From Brevundimonas sp. (lineage in GTDB: Bacteria > Pseudomonadota > Alphaproteobacteria > Caulobacterales > Caulobacteraceae): a DNA stretch of 64,000 nucleotides. Shown one piece after another: positions 47,145 through 55,930 of this stretch. The notes beneath the pieces were generated by a model. That model was not told the DNA's origin, searched no databases, and worked only from the letters and a program-made list of their open reading frames with translations. The DNA lies in NCBI RefSeq assembly GCF_027487935.1, contig NZ_JAIYCP010000010.1, forward strand, positions 124,001-188,000. The letters are read 5' to 3'. The position numbers were made by a program, and so were the translations under genes. The first letter of the stretch is position 1; each line of letters begins with the position of its first letter.

Positions 47145-48122
47145 ATGCTTCCCGTCCTTGTGGCCGTCCTGGCTTTCATCACCATCGGCGGACTGGGCTG
47201 GGTGTTCGTCGGCAACGGTGACTCCCGCGGAACGGCGGTCAAGCGCGCCCGGGGCCTGGGCGGGCCCAAACAGACCAACTCGGCAGCCCGCAAGGCAGCG
47301 GCGGCCAACTCGCCGGAGGCGCGCCGCAAACAGATCATGCAGCAACTGCAGGAATCGGAGCGGGCCGAGCGCAAGGCAAGGATCAGTCTCGCCGCCCAGT
47401 TGCAACAGGCGGGTCTGAGCACAAAGGTCTCGACCTTCTGGATCATCAGCACCGTTCTGGGTGTCATCGCCTTCCTGATGCCGCTGCTGTTCGGCCTGAA
47501 TATCCTGATCTGCATCGGGGTCGCCGTCGTCCTCGGCCTCGGCCTTCCCCGCTGGGTCGTCGGCTTCCTGGGCAATGGACGCCGCAAGAAGTTTTCCAGC
47601 CATTTTGCCGACGCCGTTGATGTGATCGTGCGCGGTATCAAGTCCGGCCTTCCCGTCCACGACTGCTTCAAGATCATCGCCCGGGAGAGCCCGGCACCCC
47701 TGGGCCCCGAGTTCCAGAAGCTGGTTGAGGGCGTCGCAGCAGGCCTGACCCTCGCCCAGGCCCTGGACAAGATGTACGAGCGGATGCCGACGCCGGAGCT
47801 GAAATTCTTTTCCATCGTCATCGCCATCCAGCAGAAGACCGGCGGCAATCTGGCCGAGGCGCTGAACAATCTTTCGGTCGTGCTGCGGGCCCGCAAGATG
47901 ATGGGCGAGAAGATCAAGGCCCTGTCGTCGGAGGCCACCGCCTCCGCCGGGATCATCGGCTCCCTCCCGCCCGCGGTGATGATCCTCGTCAGCCTCACGA
48001 CGCCCGCCTACATGGCCCGGCTGTTCACCGACCCGCGCGGCCAGTTCATGCTGCTGGTCGCCGTGGCGATGATGGCCCTCGGCGTGTTCGTGATGAAGAA
48101 GATGATCTCGTTCAAATTCTAG
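47145..48122 (+). CDS. tadB: Flp pilus inner-membrane platform protein TadB
   Basis: The 325-residue protein has an N-terminal helix, a basic linker, two middle helices (about 95-130) and a T2SS-F-type domain (FADAVDVIVRGIKSGLPVHDCF, QQKTGGNLAEALNNLS) before C-terminal helices. TadB forms the membrane platform with TadC. It begins 5 nt after cpaF. Confidence 0.94.
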   Translation: MLPVLVAVLAFITIGGLGWVFVGNGDSRGTAVKRARGLGGPKQTNSAARKAAAANSPEARRKQIMQQLQESERAERKARISLAAQLQQAGLSTKVSTFWIISTVLGVIAFLMPLLFGLNILICIGVAVVLGLGLPRWVVGFLGNGRRKKFSSHFADAVDVIVRGIKSGLPVHDCFKIIARESPAPLGPEFQKLVEGVAAGLTLAQALDKMYERMPTPELKFFSIVIAIQQKTGGNLAEALNNLSVVLRARKMMGEKIKALSSEATASAGIIGSLPPAVMILVSLTTPAYMARLFTDPRGQFMLLVAVAMMALGVFVMKKMISFKF

Positions 48123-48138
48123 GAAATGCCCGGCTCAA

Positions 48139-49128
48139 ATGGTCGAGTTCTTCACCAACGTTCAGAACCTTATGAGCCTCGGCGTGGGGCTGCTGGTGTT
48201 TGCCACGCTGGTCACCCTGCTGGGCTCGTTCGGCGGCGGCCCCAGGCTTGAGGGCCGGATGAAGGCCGTGGCGGCGCGGCGAGAGGAACTGAAGCGGCGC
48301 TCGCGTCAGGCCATTGCTGCCGAGAACTCCGGGTCCCAGAACCTCCGCCACTCGGACGATGGCTTCAAGAAGAGGGTCGTCGAGCAGCTGAACCTGACCA
48401 AGTTGCTGGAAGATCCCAAGGTCGCGGACAAGATGGCCCAGGCCGGCTATCGCGGGCCCAAGCCGCTGACGACCTTCTACTTCTTCCGCTTCTCCATGCC
48501 GTTTGTATTCCTGTTAGCCGCGGCAATTTATCTGTTCGTTTTCAACATCTTCGATCTACCCGTGATGACGCGCGTCACGGCCTGTATGGCCGCCGCGGTG
48601 TTCGGATTCTATGCGCCGAACCTCTACCTCTCGAACCGCATTGCGAAGCGGAGGACGTCGATCATGCAGGCGTTTCCCGATGCGCTCGACCTGCTGCTGA
48701 TCTGCGTCGAGGCGGGGATGTCGATCGAGGCGGCGATCCAGAAAGTCAGCCAGGAGATCGGCGGGTCTTCCATCGACCTGGCCGAGGAACTGACCCTCTT
48801 GTCCGCAGAGCTCAGCTATCTGCCTGATCGCCGCATGGCCTATGAGGGTCTGGCGAGGCGTACCAACCATCCCGGTGTCAAATCCGTGGCCTTGGCCATG
48901 ACCCAGGCCGAGACCTATGGCACCCCGCTGGGCACTGCGCTGCGGACCATGGCGAAGGAAAACCGGGAGATGCGCCTCGCGGCCGCCGAGAAGAAGGCCG
49001 CGGCCCTGCCGGCCAAATTGACCGTACCGATGATCCTGTTTTTCCTGCCGGTTCTGTTCATTGTCATCCTGACCCCGGCCATCCTCAACATCCAGGACAC
49101 GATGGCCGCCGGTGCGGTTGGCGGCTGA
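48139..49128 (+). CDS. tadC: Flp pilus inner-membrane platform protein TadC
   Basis: The 329-residue protein has the same fold as TadB: an N-terminal helix, two helices (about 115-160), the domain segments FPDALDLLLICVEAGMSIEAAIQKVS and QAETYGTPLGTALRTMAKENREMR, and a terminal helix (MILFFLPVLFIVILTPAI). It is the last gene of the operon, 16 nt after tadB and convergent with the SRPBCC gene. Confidence 0.94.
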   Translation: MVEFFTNVQNLMSLGVGLLVFATLVTLLGSFGGGPRLEGRMKAVAARREELKRRSRQAIAAENSGSQNLRHSDDGFKKRVVEQLNLTKLLEDPKVADKMAQAGYRGPKPLTTFYFFRFSMPFVFLLAAAIYLFVFNIFDLPVMTRVTACMAAAVFGFYAPNLYLSNRIAKRRTSIMQAFPDALDLLLICVEAGMSIEAAIQKVSQEIGGSSIDLAEELTLLSAELSYLPDRRMAYEGLARRTNHPGVKSVALAMTQAETYGTPLGTALRTMAKENREMRLAAAEKKAAALPAKLTVPMILFFLPVLFIVILTPAILNIQDTMAAGAVGG

Positions 49129-49130
49129 TT

Positions 49131-49565
49131 TCAGGCCTCGGCGGCGGCTTTCCAGGCCTCGGCGACTGCATCGACCGCATGCCGCAGGTGTTTGCGGTGC
49201 CGGTCGAAGAACATCTCCCCGCGCAGGCCCGAAAAGATGAAGCCATTGGCGACGATGCAGCTACCCGGCTGCTCCAGCGGCTCAATCTCGAAATAGCGCA
49301 TCGAGCGGAACCACAGGCCGCGTTTTTCGGCCCAGACCAGTTGGGAATAGGGCTGCCACTCGCCAACCCGCATGGCCGCCCTGCGCTCGGGAAGGTCCCC
49401 GATCCGCTCGGTAAGGGCAATTTCGGCCCCGAAGGCGATCGCTCCTTCAAGCCTCGTCTCGACCGGATTCCATCGGTCCCAGCCGGGAAGGTCCGCGATC
49501 AGGTCCCAGATCTGGTCGGGCGTGGCGCGCACGCCGATGCGGCGCTCGATACGGGCGATGTCCAT
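49131..49565 (-). CDS. SRPBCC-family (polyketide cyclase/START-like) protein
   Basis: From the ATG at 49565 (144 residues) the protein has the START-like pattern: IERRIGVRATPDQIWDLIADLPGWDRWNPVE near the start, GAEIALTERIGDLPER, SQLVWAEKRGLWFRSMRYFEIEPL and the C-terminal helix RHRKHLRHAVDAVAEAWKA. These proteins bind hydrophobic ligands; the ligand is unknown. A longer frame to 49769 is open but has no family similarity. It is convergent with tadC and 58 nt downstream of an MFS gene. Confidence 0.85.
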   Translation of the reverse strand: MDIARIERRIGVRATPDQIWDLIADLPGWDRWNPVETRLEGAIAFGAEIALTERIGDLPERRAAMRVGEWQPYSQLVWAEKRGLWFRSMRYFEIEPLEQPGSCIVANGFIFSGLRGEMFFDRHRKHLRHAVDAVAEAWKAAAEA

Positions 49566-49623
49566 GGGCCCGATCTGCCACGGCTTTGGGCCCGGGAAAA
49601 GGCCCGGAGAGCCAGGGCGGCGA

Positions 49624-50967
49624 TCAGCGGTTGCCTTCGGGTCCCGGCTGGGAGGCGGGCGGGGTCTCGGGCGAGGGCGTCTCGTCCCGGTCGGGGAGGT
49701 CCGGTGGACCGGCGCGCAGCCGCGGATCGATGAAGCAAAGGCCGGTCGCGGCGGCCAGCAGGATGGCATTGGCGATGAAAGGGGCCGGTTCGGCCAGCTC
49801 GTAAAGGGCGACCCCGATCACCGGCGGGGCAAGGAAGCTGAGCCCGGCCAGTGACATCATCAGACCGGCGATCGCCCCCTGTTCGTGCGGCTCGACCGAC
49901 AATGAGGATCCGGCGATGAAGCCCGGCCGGGCGAAGCCGATCCCCATGGAAACAACGGCATAGCCGACGACGACCCCGTAAAGGCCCGGGGACGCGATGC
50001 TCATCAGGTTTCCGACCAGGGCCAGGGCCGCGCCCCAGCGCATGAGGTCCGCCGGCTGGAGCCTGAGCAGCGGGATCAAACCCCATTGGGCCATCAGGGT
50101 GGCGGCGGCTCCCGCCAGCATGGCGATGCCGATAAAGGGCTGGGCCTCGCGCGCGGCGATGCCGGCGACCGAAAGCTCATCAATGATGTGAAAGCCCAGC
50201 ACCGAGATGTTGGCCGCCTGCGCCCCGGTGACGAACAGGCCGTAGAGCAGATAGCCGCGGATGCGCGGGTCCTTCCACAGCCCCTTGCCCGCGTCGCCGC
50301 GATGGCCGCTGGGCGAAGGGATCCGGACGACCTCGCCGCTGGGCAGTCTGCGCCAGACCACGACCAGCGCCAGCAGGCCGAACAGGGCGAAGGCGTACAT
50401 CGGTCCTGCCAGGCCGACCCCGGGAATCACGAGCCCCGCGCCGCCCATGCCGACGCCGATCGCGGGCAGGACGAAGAAGGGAGCCAGCGCCGGGCCGATC
50501 ACTGTGCCCAGCCCTTGTGCCGAAGCCAGTAGCGACATGGCCTGGGTGCGCTGCTCCGGCGTCGTTCGATCAGCGACATAGGCCTGGGATGCGATCGGCG
50601 CGGCCGAGCCGAAGACGCCGTAGACGGTGCGCGCCACCCCCATCATGATGAAGGCTAGGCCCGCGCCGAGCCACTGTTCCAGCCCCGAGGTGGCGGCCAG
50701 GCCGAAGCCGGACATGGAGACGACGAACCCCGCAAGGCCGATCATCATGACCCGCTTGCGTCCAAGGGTGTCGGACAGCCGTGCCCAGAAGGGCGAGGCG
50801 ACCGTCCACATCAGGGCCGAGATGGCGAAGGCGCCGGCGACGAGGGTGTCGGACAGCCGGAACTCGCGGCCGATGGCCGGAAGGACGGACTGCAGCGCCA
50901 TGTTGCCCGCCGCCGCAATCAGGCTGACGGCGAACAGGATGGCAAAGGCAGGGGAGCGCAGGTTCAC
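49624..50967 (-). CDS. MFS transporter (TetA-like, drug-efflux group)
   Basis: The 447-residue protein has 12 predicted membrane helices and the MFS motif between helices 2 and 3, PFWARLSDTLGRKRVMMIG. The segments GVFGSAAPIASQAYVADRTTPEQR and QGLGTVIGPALAPFFVLPAIG are typical of the TetA-like proton antiporters. A basic, Pro-rich C-terminal tail follows. The substrate is unknown. It is divergent from the amidohydrolase gene. Confidence 0.9.
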   Translation of the reverse strand: MNLRSPAFAILFAVSLIAAAGNMALQSVLPAIGREFRLSDTLVAGAFAISALMWTVASPFWARLSDTLGRKRVMMIGLAGFVVSMSGFGLAATSGLEQWLGAGLAFIMMGVARTVYGVFGSAAPIASQAYVADRTTPEQRTQAMSLLASAQGLGTVIGPALAPFFVLPAIGVGMGGAGLVIPGVGLAGPMYAFALFGLLALVVVWRRLPSGEVVRIPSPSGHRGDAGKGLWKDPRIRGYLLYGLFVTGAQAANISVLGFHIIDELSVAGIAAREAQPFIGIAMLAGAAATLMAQWGLIPLLRLQPADLMRWGAALALVGNLMSIASPGLYGVVVGYAVVSMGIGFARPGFIAGSSLSVEPHEQGAIAGLMMSLAGLSFLAPPVIGVALYELAEPAPFIANAILLAAATGLCFIDPRLRAGPPDLPDRDETPSPETPPASQPGPEGNR

Positions 50968-51089
50968 CGGCGCAGCCTAGGCCTGCTGACGCGCGCCGTC
51001 ACCCGGCTGACGTCATCTCCTTGCTTCAAGACTTGCGCCCGACCCCCTGCTCCGCGCACCTTGTCGGCTCCCGGATACTGGACACCGCC

Positions 51090-52415
51090 ATGACCCTTCG
51101 CCGCCTCCTCGCCGTCTCCACCCTGTCGCTGGCCTTGTCTGCGGGCCTGGCCCAGGCACGGGAGAATGGCACCGCGCCGGTCGCCCTTGACCGGATCGAG
51201 GCGGCGGTGACCGCCGGGACGCCGCGCGTCATCGCCTGGCGGCGCGACCTGCACGCCAACCCCGAACTGGGTTTTGCCGAGACCCGCACCGCCGCCATGG
51301 TCGCCGCGCATCTGCGGGCTCTGGGGATGGAGGTCCGCACGGAAGTGGGCAAGACCGGTGTCGTCGGCGTGCTGCGCGGCGGACGGCCGGGCAGGGTGGT
51401 GGCCCTGAGGGCCGACATGGATGCCCTGCCGGTGCTTGAGGCGACGGGGCTGCCCTTCGCCTCGACCGCGACCGGAACCTATATGGGCAGCACGGTGCCG
51501 GTGGCCCATGCCTGTGGCCACGACGCCCATGTCGCCATGCTGATGGGTGCCGCCGAGGTGCTGGCCGGCATGCGCGAGGACATTCCCGGCACCATCGTCT
51601 TCATTTTCCAGCCTGCCGAGGAGGGTGCCCCTCCGGGCGAGCCGCTGGGCGGTGCCCGTCTGATGATCCAGGAGGGGGCGCTGTCAAACCCCCGCCCCGA
51701 TGCCATCTTCGGCCTGCATGTCGTGCCGGGGCGGCCGGGAACGGTCTTCTATCGCCCGCGAGGATTCATGGCGGCCTCGGATCGGGTCGACATCACCCTG
51801 CATGGTCGTCAGACCCACGGCGCCTGGCCGTGGAAGGGCGTCGATGTCATCGCCACCTCGGCCCAGGTCGTCCAGACGATCAATACCCTGACGGCGCGGA
51901 CCATCGACCCGACCACGACGCCGACCGTCTTCACCATCGCCACCCTCGACGCCGGCGTCCGCTACAACATCATTCCGGACCGCGCCGTCCTGTCCGGCAC
52001 CCTGCGGACCTTTGACATTGCCCAGCGCGACGACCTCGTCGCCCGCACCCGCGTTGCCATCGACAATGTCGCCGAGACCTATGGCGCGACGGCCGAGTTC
52101 ACGGTGCGCCAGAACGCGGCGCTGGTGTTCAACAATGAGGAACTGTCGGCCTGGCTGGCCCCGGTGCTGACCGAGGCGGCCGGGGCGGGCAACGTCAATC
52201 CGGCCACGCCGCCGACGACGGTGGCCGAGGATTTCAGCTATCTGTCGCAGGAAGTGCCGGGGGTCTTCTACCACCTCGGCGGTTCGAAGGACGGGGTTGA
52301 TCCCTCGACCTCGCCGCCGAACCATTCGCCGGAGTTCGACGTCAATGAGGCCGTGCTGCCGCTCGGCGTCCGCACCCATGTTCTGAGCGCCATCCGGTTT
52401 CTGGAGCGCGATTGA
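51090..52415 (+). CDS. Exported M20-family amidohydrolase/aminoacylase
   Basis: From the ATG at 51090 (441 residues) a signal peptide (MTLRRLLAVSTLSLALSAGLAQA) precedes the metal-dependent core: WRRDLHANPELGFAE, VALRADMDALPVLEATG, HACGHDAHVAMLMGAAEVL with metal-site Cys/His, and FQPAEEGAP. This is the hippurate hydrolase/amidohydrolase pattern. The natural substrate (N-acyl amino acid or peptide) is not clear, and export to the periplasm is the unusual feature. A 64-residue gene follows 3 nt downstream. Confidence 0.92.
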   Translation: MTLRRLLAVSTLSLALSAGLAQARENGTAPVALDRIEAAVTAGTPRVIAWRRDLHANPELGFAETRTAAMVAAHLRALGMEVRTEVGKTGVVGVLRGGRPGRVVALRADMDALPVLEATGLPFASTATGTYMGSTVPVAHACGHDAHVAMLMGAAEVLAGMREDIPGTIVFIFQPAEEGAPPGEPLGGARLMIQEGALSNPRPDAIFGLHVVPGRPGTVFYRPRGFMAASDRVDITLHGRQTHGAWPWKGVDVIATSAQVVQTINTLTARTIDPTTTPTVFTIATLDAGVRYNIIPDRAVLSGTLRTFDIAQRDDLVARTRVAIDNVAETYGATAEFTVRQNAALVFNNEELSAWLAPVLTEAAGAGNVNPATPPTTVAEDFSYLSQEVPGVFYHLGGSKDGVDPSTSPPNHSPEFDVNEAVLPLGVRTHVLSAIRFLERD

Positions 52416-52418
52416 CCC

Positions 52419-52613
52419 GTGGCCGACGAACTGGAGCGGCTGAAGGCGCGCCGGGTGACGGCCCTCTATCGCCTCGACCTGATCGGCAAGGGGGCGCAGC
52501 TCTCCTATGATGACGGCACGCTGGTCGACATGAGGTCCGAACAGGCGCGGCTGGAGGAGATGGTGGCGGACCTCGACCGGCGGATCGCGCGACTGGAGGC
52601 GACGCTGCACTGA
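52419..52613 (+). CDS. Small coiled-coil protein, phage gpW-like
   Basis: The 64-residue protein starts with GTG 3 nt after the amidohydrolase gene. It has the pattern ADELERLKARRVTALYRLD, a central SYDDGTLVDMRSE and a C-terminal helix MVADLDRRIARLEATL, like small head-tail joining (gpW) proteins of phages and gene-transfer agents. No other phage gene is nearby, so it may be a stray remnant or an unrelated small protein. Confidence 0.6.
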   Translation: MADELERLKARRVTALYRLDLIGKGAQLSYDDGTLVDMRSEQARLEEMVADLDRRIARLEATLH

Positions 52614-52627
52614 TCTCCCGGAGCTGC

Positions 52628-52841
52628 CTTGTCATCCCGGACGCCGCGAAGCGGCGATCCGGGACGGCGCGAGCCTCATTTTGCTCACCCCCGGAAATCG
52701 CCTTCGATTGTCCGGGGGACGGGTGGCCATAGCGCCATGCCCCCACCCGTGTCCCGGATAGCTGCTTCGCATCTTCCGGGACGCGAGGTTCTGGCGACCG
52801 TGCGTCCCGGCTCTTCGCTTCGCTTCGGCCGGGATGACAAG
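52628..52841. repeat. REP-like intergenic palindromic element
   Basis: CTTGTCATCCCGG at 52628-52640 is repeated in inverted orientation at 52829-52841. Between them several imperfect GC-rich palindromes carry the CCCGG core (for example CCGGGG... and GTGTCCCGG...). The form is that of repetitive extragenic palindromes between the 64-residue gene and dapE; other copies were not found in the window. Confidence 0.65.
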
Positions 52842-52847
52842 GAGCGG

Positions 52848-54008
52848 TCAGGCTCGCGCGAAATACCTGCCGATCACCGCGCGATAGACCTCGGCCAGGG
52901 CCTCGATCTCCGCCACGGGCGCGCGCTCGTCGATCTGGTGCATGGTCTGGCCGACGAGACCCAGTTCCAGCACCGGACACATGGCGCGGATGAAACGGGC
53001 GTCCGAGGTGCCGCCGGTGGTCGAGGCCTCCGGACGGCGGCCGGTGGAAGCCTCCACAGCGTCCTGCACGGCGGTGACGAACGGCCCGGTCTGGGTCAGG
53101 AAGGCATCGCCCGAATGCAGGTGTTCGAGCTCGATGCGCAGTCCGCTTTCGGCCTGGGCCTTGCCCGCCTCGGCATTGAGCCAGGCCATCAGGCTCTCGC
53201 CGGTGTGGTTCGGGTTGAAGCGGATGTTCAGCCGCCCACGTGCCTCGGCCGGGATCAGATTGGTCGCCGTATTGCCGACGTCGAGCGTGGTCAGCTCCAG
53301 ATTGGACGGCTGGAAGGCCTCATAGCCGTCGTCCAGACGGTGGTCGGCCAGCCGGGCGACCAGCCGGGCCAGCACCGGGACCGGATTGGCCGCACGGTCC
53401 GGATAGGCGACATGGCCCTGTTTGCCGTGCACCGTGATCCAGGTGTTCAGCGAGCCGCGCCGCCCGATCTTGATCATGTCGCCCAGGGCGTGTTGCGACG
53501 ACGGCTCGCCGACCACGCAGGCGTCGATGACCTCGCCCTCGGCCATCAGGGCCTGGACCACCCGCTTGGTGCCGTGCAGGGCCGGGCCCTCCTCGTCGCC
53601 GGTGATCAGGAAGGACAGGCTGCCGGGGACCTCGCCCTCTGCCAGGACCTGTGAAACCGCCGCGACCCAGGCCGCGATGCCGCCCTTCATGTCTACGGCA
53701 CCCCGGCCGTAGAGGATGCCGTCCTTCACCTCGGCTTCGAAGGGGGCAGAGGACCAGGCTTCGGTCGACCCGGTCGGCACGACATCGGTGTGGCCCGCGA
53801 AACAGAGATTCGGTGAGGCCGTCCCACGCCGGGCGTAGAGGTTCTCGATATCCTCGAACTTCATCCGGCGGCAGTGGAAACCGAGCCCCGTCAGGGCACG
53901 TTCCAGCACATCCATCGCCCCCTCGTCGGCGGGGGTCACGGAAGGCCTGCGGATCAGGTCGCGGGTGAGGGCGACAGGATCGATAACGTGAGTTGATGCG
54001 GTGCTCAT
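52848..54008 (-). CDS. dapE: Succinyl-diaminopimelate desuccinylase DapE
   Basis: DapE hydrolyses N-succinyl-LL-diaminopimelate in lysine and peptidoglycan precursor synthesis. The 386-residue M20 enzyme has CFAGHTDVVPTG with the metal-binding His and catalytic Asp, GRGAVDMKGGIAAW, ITGDEEGPALHGTK, VVGEPSSQ and the C-terminal LVGQTMHQIDERA. The ATG at 54008 gives MSTASTHVIDP; a longer frame to 54485 runs antisense to the cupin gene. The order is divergent with the cupin. Confidence 0.95.
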   Translation of the reverse strand: MSTASTHVIDPVALTRDLIRRPSVTPADEGAMDVLERALTGLGFHCRRMKFEDIENLYARRGTASPNLCFAGHTDVVPTGSTEAWSSAPFEAEVKDGILYGRGAVDMKGGIAAWVAAVSQVLAEGEVPGSLSFLITGDEEGPALHGTKRVVQALMAEGEVIDACVVGEPSSQHALGDMIKIGRRGSLNTWITVHGKQGHVAYPDRAANPVPVLARLVARLADHRLDDGYEAFQPSNLELTTLDVGNTATNLIPAEARGRLNIRFNPNHTGESLMAWLNAEAGKAQAESGLRIELEHLHSGDAFLTQTGPFVTAVQDAVEASTGRRPEASTTGGTSDARFIRAMCPVLELGLVGQTMHQIDERAPVAEIEALAEVYRAVIGRYFARA

Positions 54009-54056
54009 AAGGCTGTGCTTTACGGGGTTCGGACGACTGCGAGAAGACGCCATCCC

Positions 54057-54527
54057 ATGCCGAAGATCGACATAGACGCCGCACCCACGGGACACGGCAC
54101 CGGCTATCCGGAGGAATTCGCCGGACCGTGCAAGCCACGCCGTCGCTGGCGGCTGGGCGATGCGGTCGGGCTGGACCAGTTCGGGGTCAATCTGCTGCGC
54201 CTGCCGGCCGGGGCCTGGTCCAGCCAGCGCCACTGGCACGAGGGCGAGGACGAGTTCGTCTGGGTCGTATCGGGCGAGGTCGTGCTGGTCGAGGATGAAG
54301 GCGAAACCGTCTTGCGCGCCGGCGACTGCGCGGGCTGGAAGGCGGGTGTGCCCAATGGCCATATGCTGCAGAACCGCTCGGGCGGCGAGGCCGTTCTGCT
54401 GGAGGTCGGCACGCGCACCCCGGGCGGGGACACCGGCCACTATCCGGACATCGACATGCAGTTCCGGCAGGGCGGCTTTTTCCACCGCGATGGGACCCCT
54501 TATCCGAAAGTCGACCGGCGCACGTGA
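54057..54527 (+). CDS. Cupin-domain protein
   Basis: From the ATG at 54057 (156 residues) there is one cupin barrel: HWHEGEDEFVWVVSGEVVLVEDEG with metal-binding His and Glu, and GVPNGHMLQNRSGGEAVLLEVGTR with a second His. A short tail PDIDMQFRQGGFFHRDG follows. The reaction is unknown; this subtype is often annotated as a sugar or small-metabolite isomerase-like cupin. Its stop overlaps the start of the MFS gene (GTGA). Confidence 0.87.
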   Translation: MPKIDIDAAPTGHGTGYPEEFAGPCKPRRRWRLGDAVGLDQFGVNLLRLPAGAWSSQRHWHEGEDEFVWVVSGEVVLVEDEGETVLRAGDCAGWKAGVPNGHMLQNRSGGEAVLLEVGTRTPGGDTGHYPDIDMQFRQGGFFHRDGTPYPKVDRRT

Positions 54528-55807
54528 CCGGATCTGTCGAGACGCCCGGCCCGGCCCAGCCCGCGGAGCAACCCGAGGGCCCGGCCAGTCCGTGGGCCAT
54601 CCGCGACTTCCGCCTGCTGTGGGTCGGGCGGGTGGCGGCGGTGCTGGGGATCCAGATCCAGTCCTCGGCCCTGCTGTGGCAGGTCTATGAGATCGCCCGA
54701 CGCGACCATCCGATCGCCGAGGCCAGCCTGTATCTGGGCCTCGTCGGCCTGTGTCAGTTCCTGCCGTTGCTGGCCCTGACCCTGCCCGCCGGTGCCCTGG
54801 CAGACCGGCGCGACCGCAAGAACACCGTCACCCTGTCGGTCATGGTCGAGGGCGGCTGTGCGCTCGCCTTCCTGTTCATGGCGCTGCACGGATCGCCGCC
54901 GCTGTGGGGCCTGCTGGCCGTCGCCTCCGTGTTCGGGGCGGCGCGCGCCTTCCTCGCCCCGGCCAGCCAGGCCTTCCTGCCGATGGTGGTCGGGCGTCGC
55001 GCCCTGCCACCGGCCATCGCGGCCCAGTCCATCGCCTTCCAGACCGGGGCCATCGCCGGCCCGGCGCTGGGCGGGGTGATCGTCGGCTTCTCGGTGCCCG
55101 GGGCCTATGCCGTGGCGATGGTCATGTTCGCCATCGGCTTCATCAGCCTTGTCCTGATCCGCACCAGCGGCAAGCCGGCCCCGTCCCCGACCCATGTCTC
55201 GCCGGTCGATCAGGTCAAGGAGGGGCTGGCCTATGTCTGGAATACAAAGATCGTGCTCGGGGCCATTTCGCTGGATCTGATCGTCGTCCTGCTGGCCGGG
55301 GTCGCTCTGCTGACCCCGATCTTTGCGGCCGACATCCTGCACGTCGGGGCGGTCGGTTTCGGCCTGCTGCGGGCGTCGTTCGGAGCCGGGGCCCTGCTGG
55401 TGGCCCTGTATCTGAGCCGCTTCCCGATCGTGCAGCACGCGGGCCGCTGGATGTTCGCCTCGGTCGCGGTGTTCGGCGTCTGCACCCTGACCTTCGGCCT
55501 GTCGACCAGTGTCTGGCTGTCCGGCGCGGTCCTGTTCCTGGGCGGTGCGGCGGACATGATCAGCGTCAACATCCGCCAGACCCTGATCCAGCTGGCCACC
55601 CCCGATCACATGCGCGGCCGGGTCAGTTCGGTGTCCATGCTGTTCATCGGTGCCTCCAACGAACTGGGCGAGGCCTATTCCGGCGTGGCGGTGCGCTTCC
55701 TCGGCCCCATCGGGGCGGCGGTGTATGGCGGCATTGGAGCCCTGACGGCGACCGGGCTGTGGGCGCGGTGGTTCCCGGACCTGAGGAAGGCGGATCGGCT
55801 GGAGTGA
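54524..55807 (+). CDS. MFS transporter (EntS/MFS_3 type)
   Basis: The 427-residue protein starts with a GTG overlapping the cupin stop. It has about 12 membrane helices and the MFS_3 pattern seen in enterobactin exporter EntS: AIRDFRLLWVGRVAAVLGIQIQ near the start, LTLPAGALADRRDRKNTV and SVNIRQTLIQLATPDHMRGRVSSVSMLF. It is probably an exporter; the substrate is unknown. Translational coupling to the cupin suggests joint use. Confidence 0.9.
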   Translation: MTGSVETPGPAQPAEQPEGPASPWAIRDFRLLWVGRVAAVLGIQIQSSALLWQVYEIARRDHPIAEASLYLGLVGLCQFLPLLALTLPAGALADRRDRKNTVTLSVMVEGGCALAFLFMALHGSPPLWGLLAVASVFGAARAFLAPASQAFLPMVVGRRALPPAIAAQSIAFQTGAIAGPALGGVIVGFSVPGAYAVAMVMFAIGFISLVLIRTSGKPAPSPTHVSPVDQVKEGLAYVWNTKIVLGAISLDLIVVLLAGVALLTPIFAADILHVGAVGFGLLRASFGAGALLVALYLSRFPIVQHAGRWMFASVAVFGVCTLTFGLSTSVWLSGAVLFLGGAADMISVNIRQTLIQLATPDHMRGRVSSVSMLFIGASNELGEAYSGVAVRFLGPIGAAVYGGIGALTATGLWARWFPDLRKADRLE

Positions 55808-55809
55808 TG

Positions 55810-55930
55810 GGGAGTGGCTAGTGGTTAGTGGCTGGCCACCGCTTGCGGGGTCGCGCAGTCAGCGCCGCCCTTCCGCTGGCAGGGAAGGTGCAGTCGATGG
55901 CCACTAGCCACTAGCCACTAATCACTTCCC
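55810..55930. repeat. Inverted heptamer-repeat element A
   Basis: The left arm has three heptamers AGTGGCT/AGTGGTT/AGTGGCT (55813-55833). The right arm has four copies of the complementary heptamer (55899-55926: GGCCACT, AGCCACT, AGCCACT, AATCACT). The arms can fold into a long hairpin around a 65-nt core containing AGCGCCGCCCTTCCGCT (55861-55877). It lies between the MFS gene and the convergent dCTP deaminase. Confidence 0.75.
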
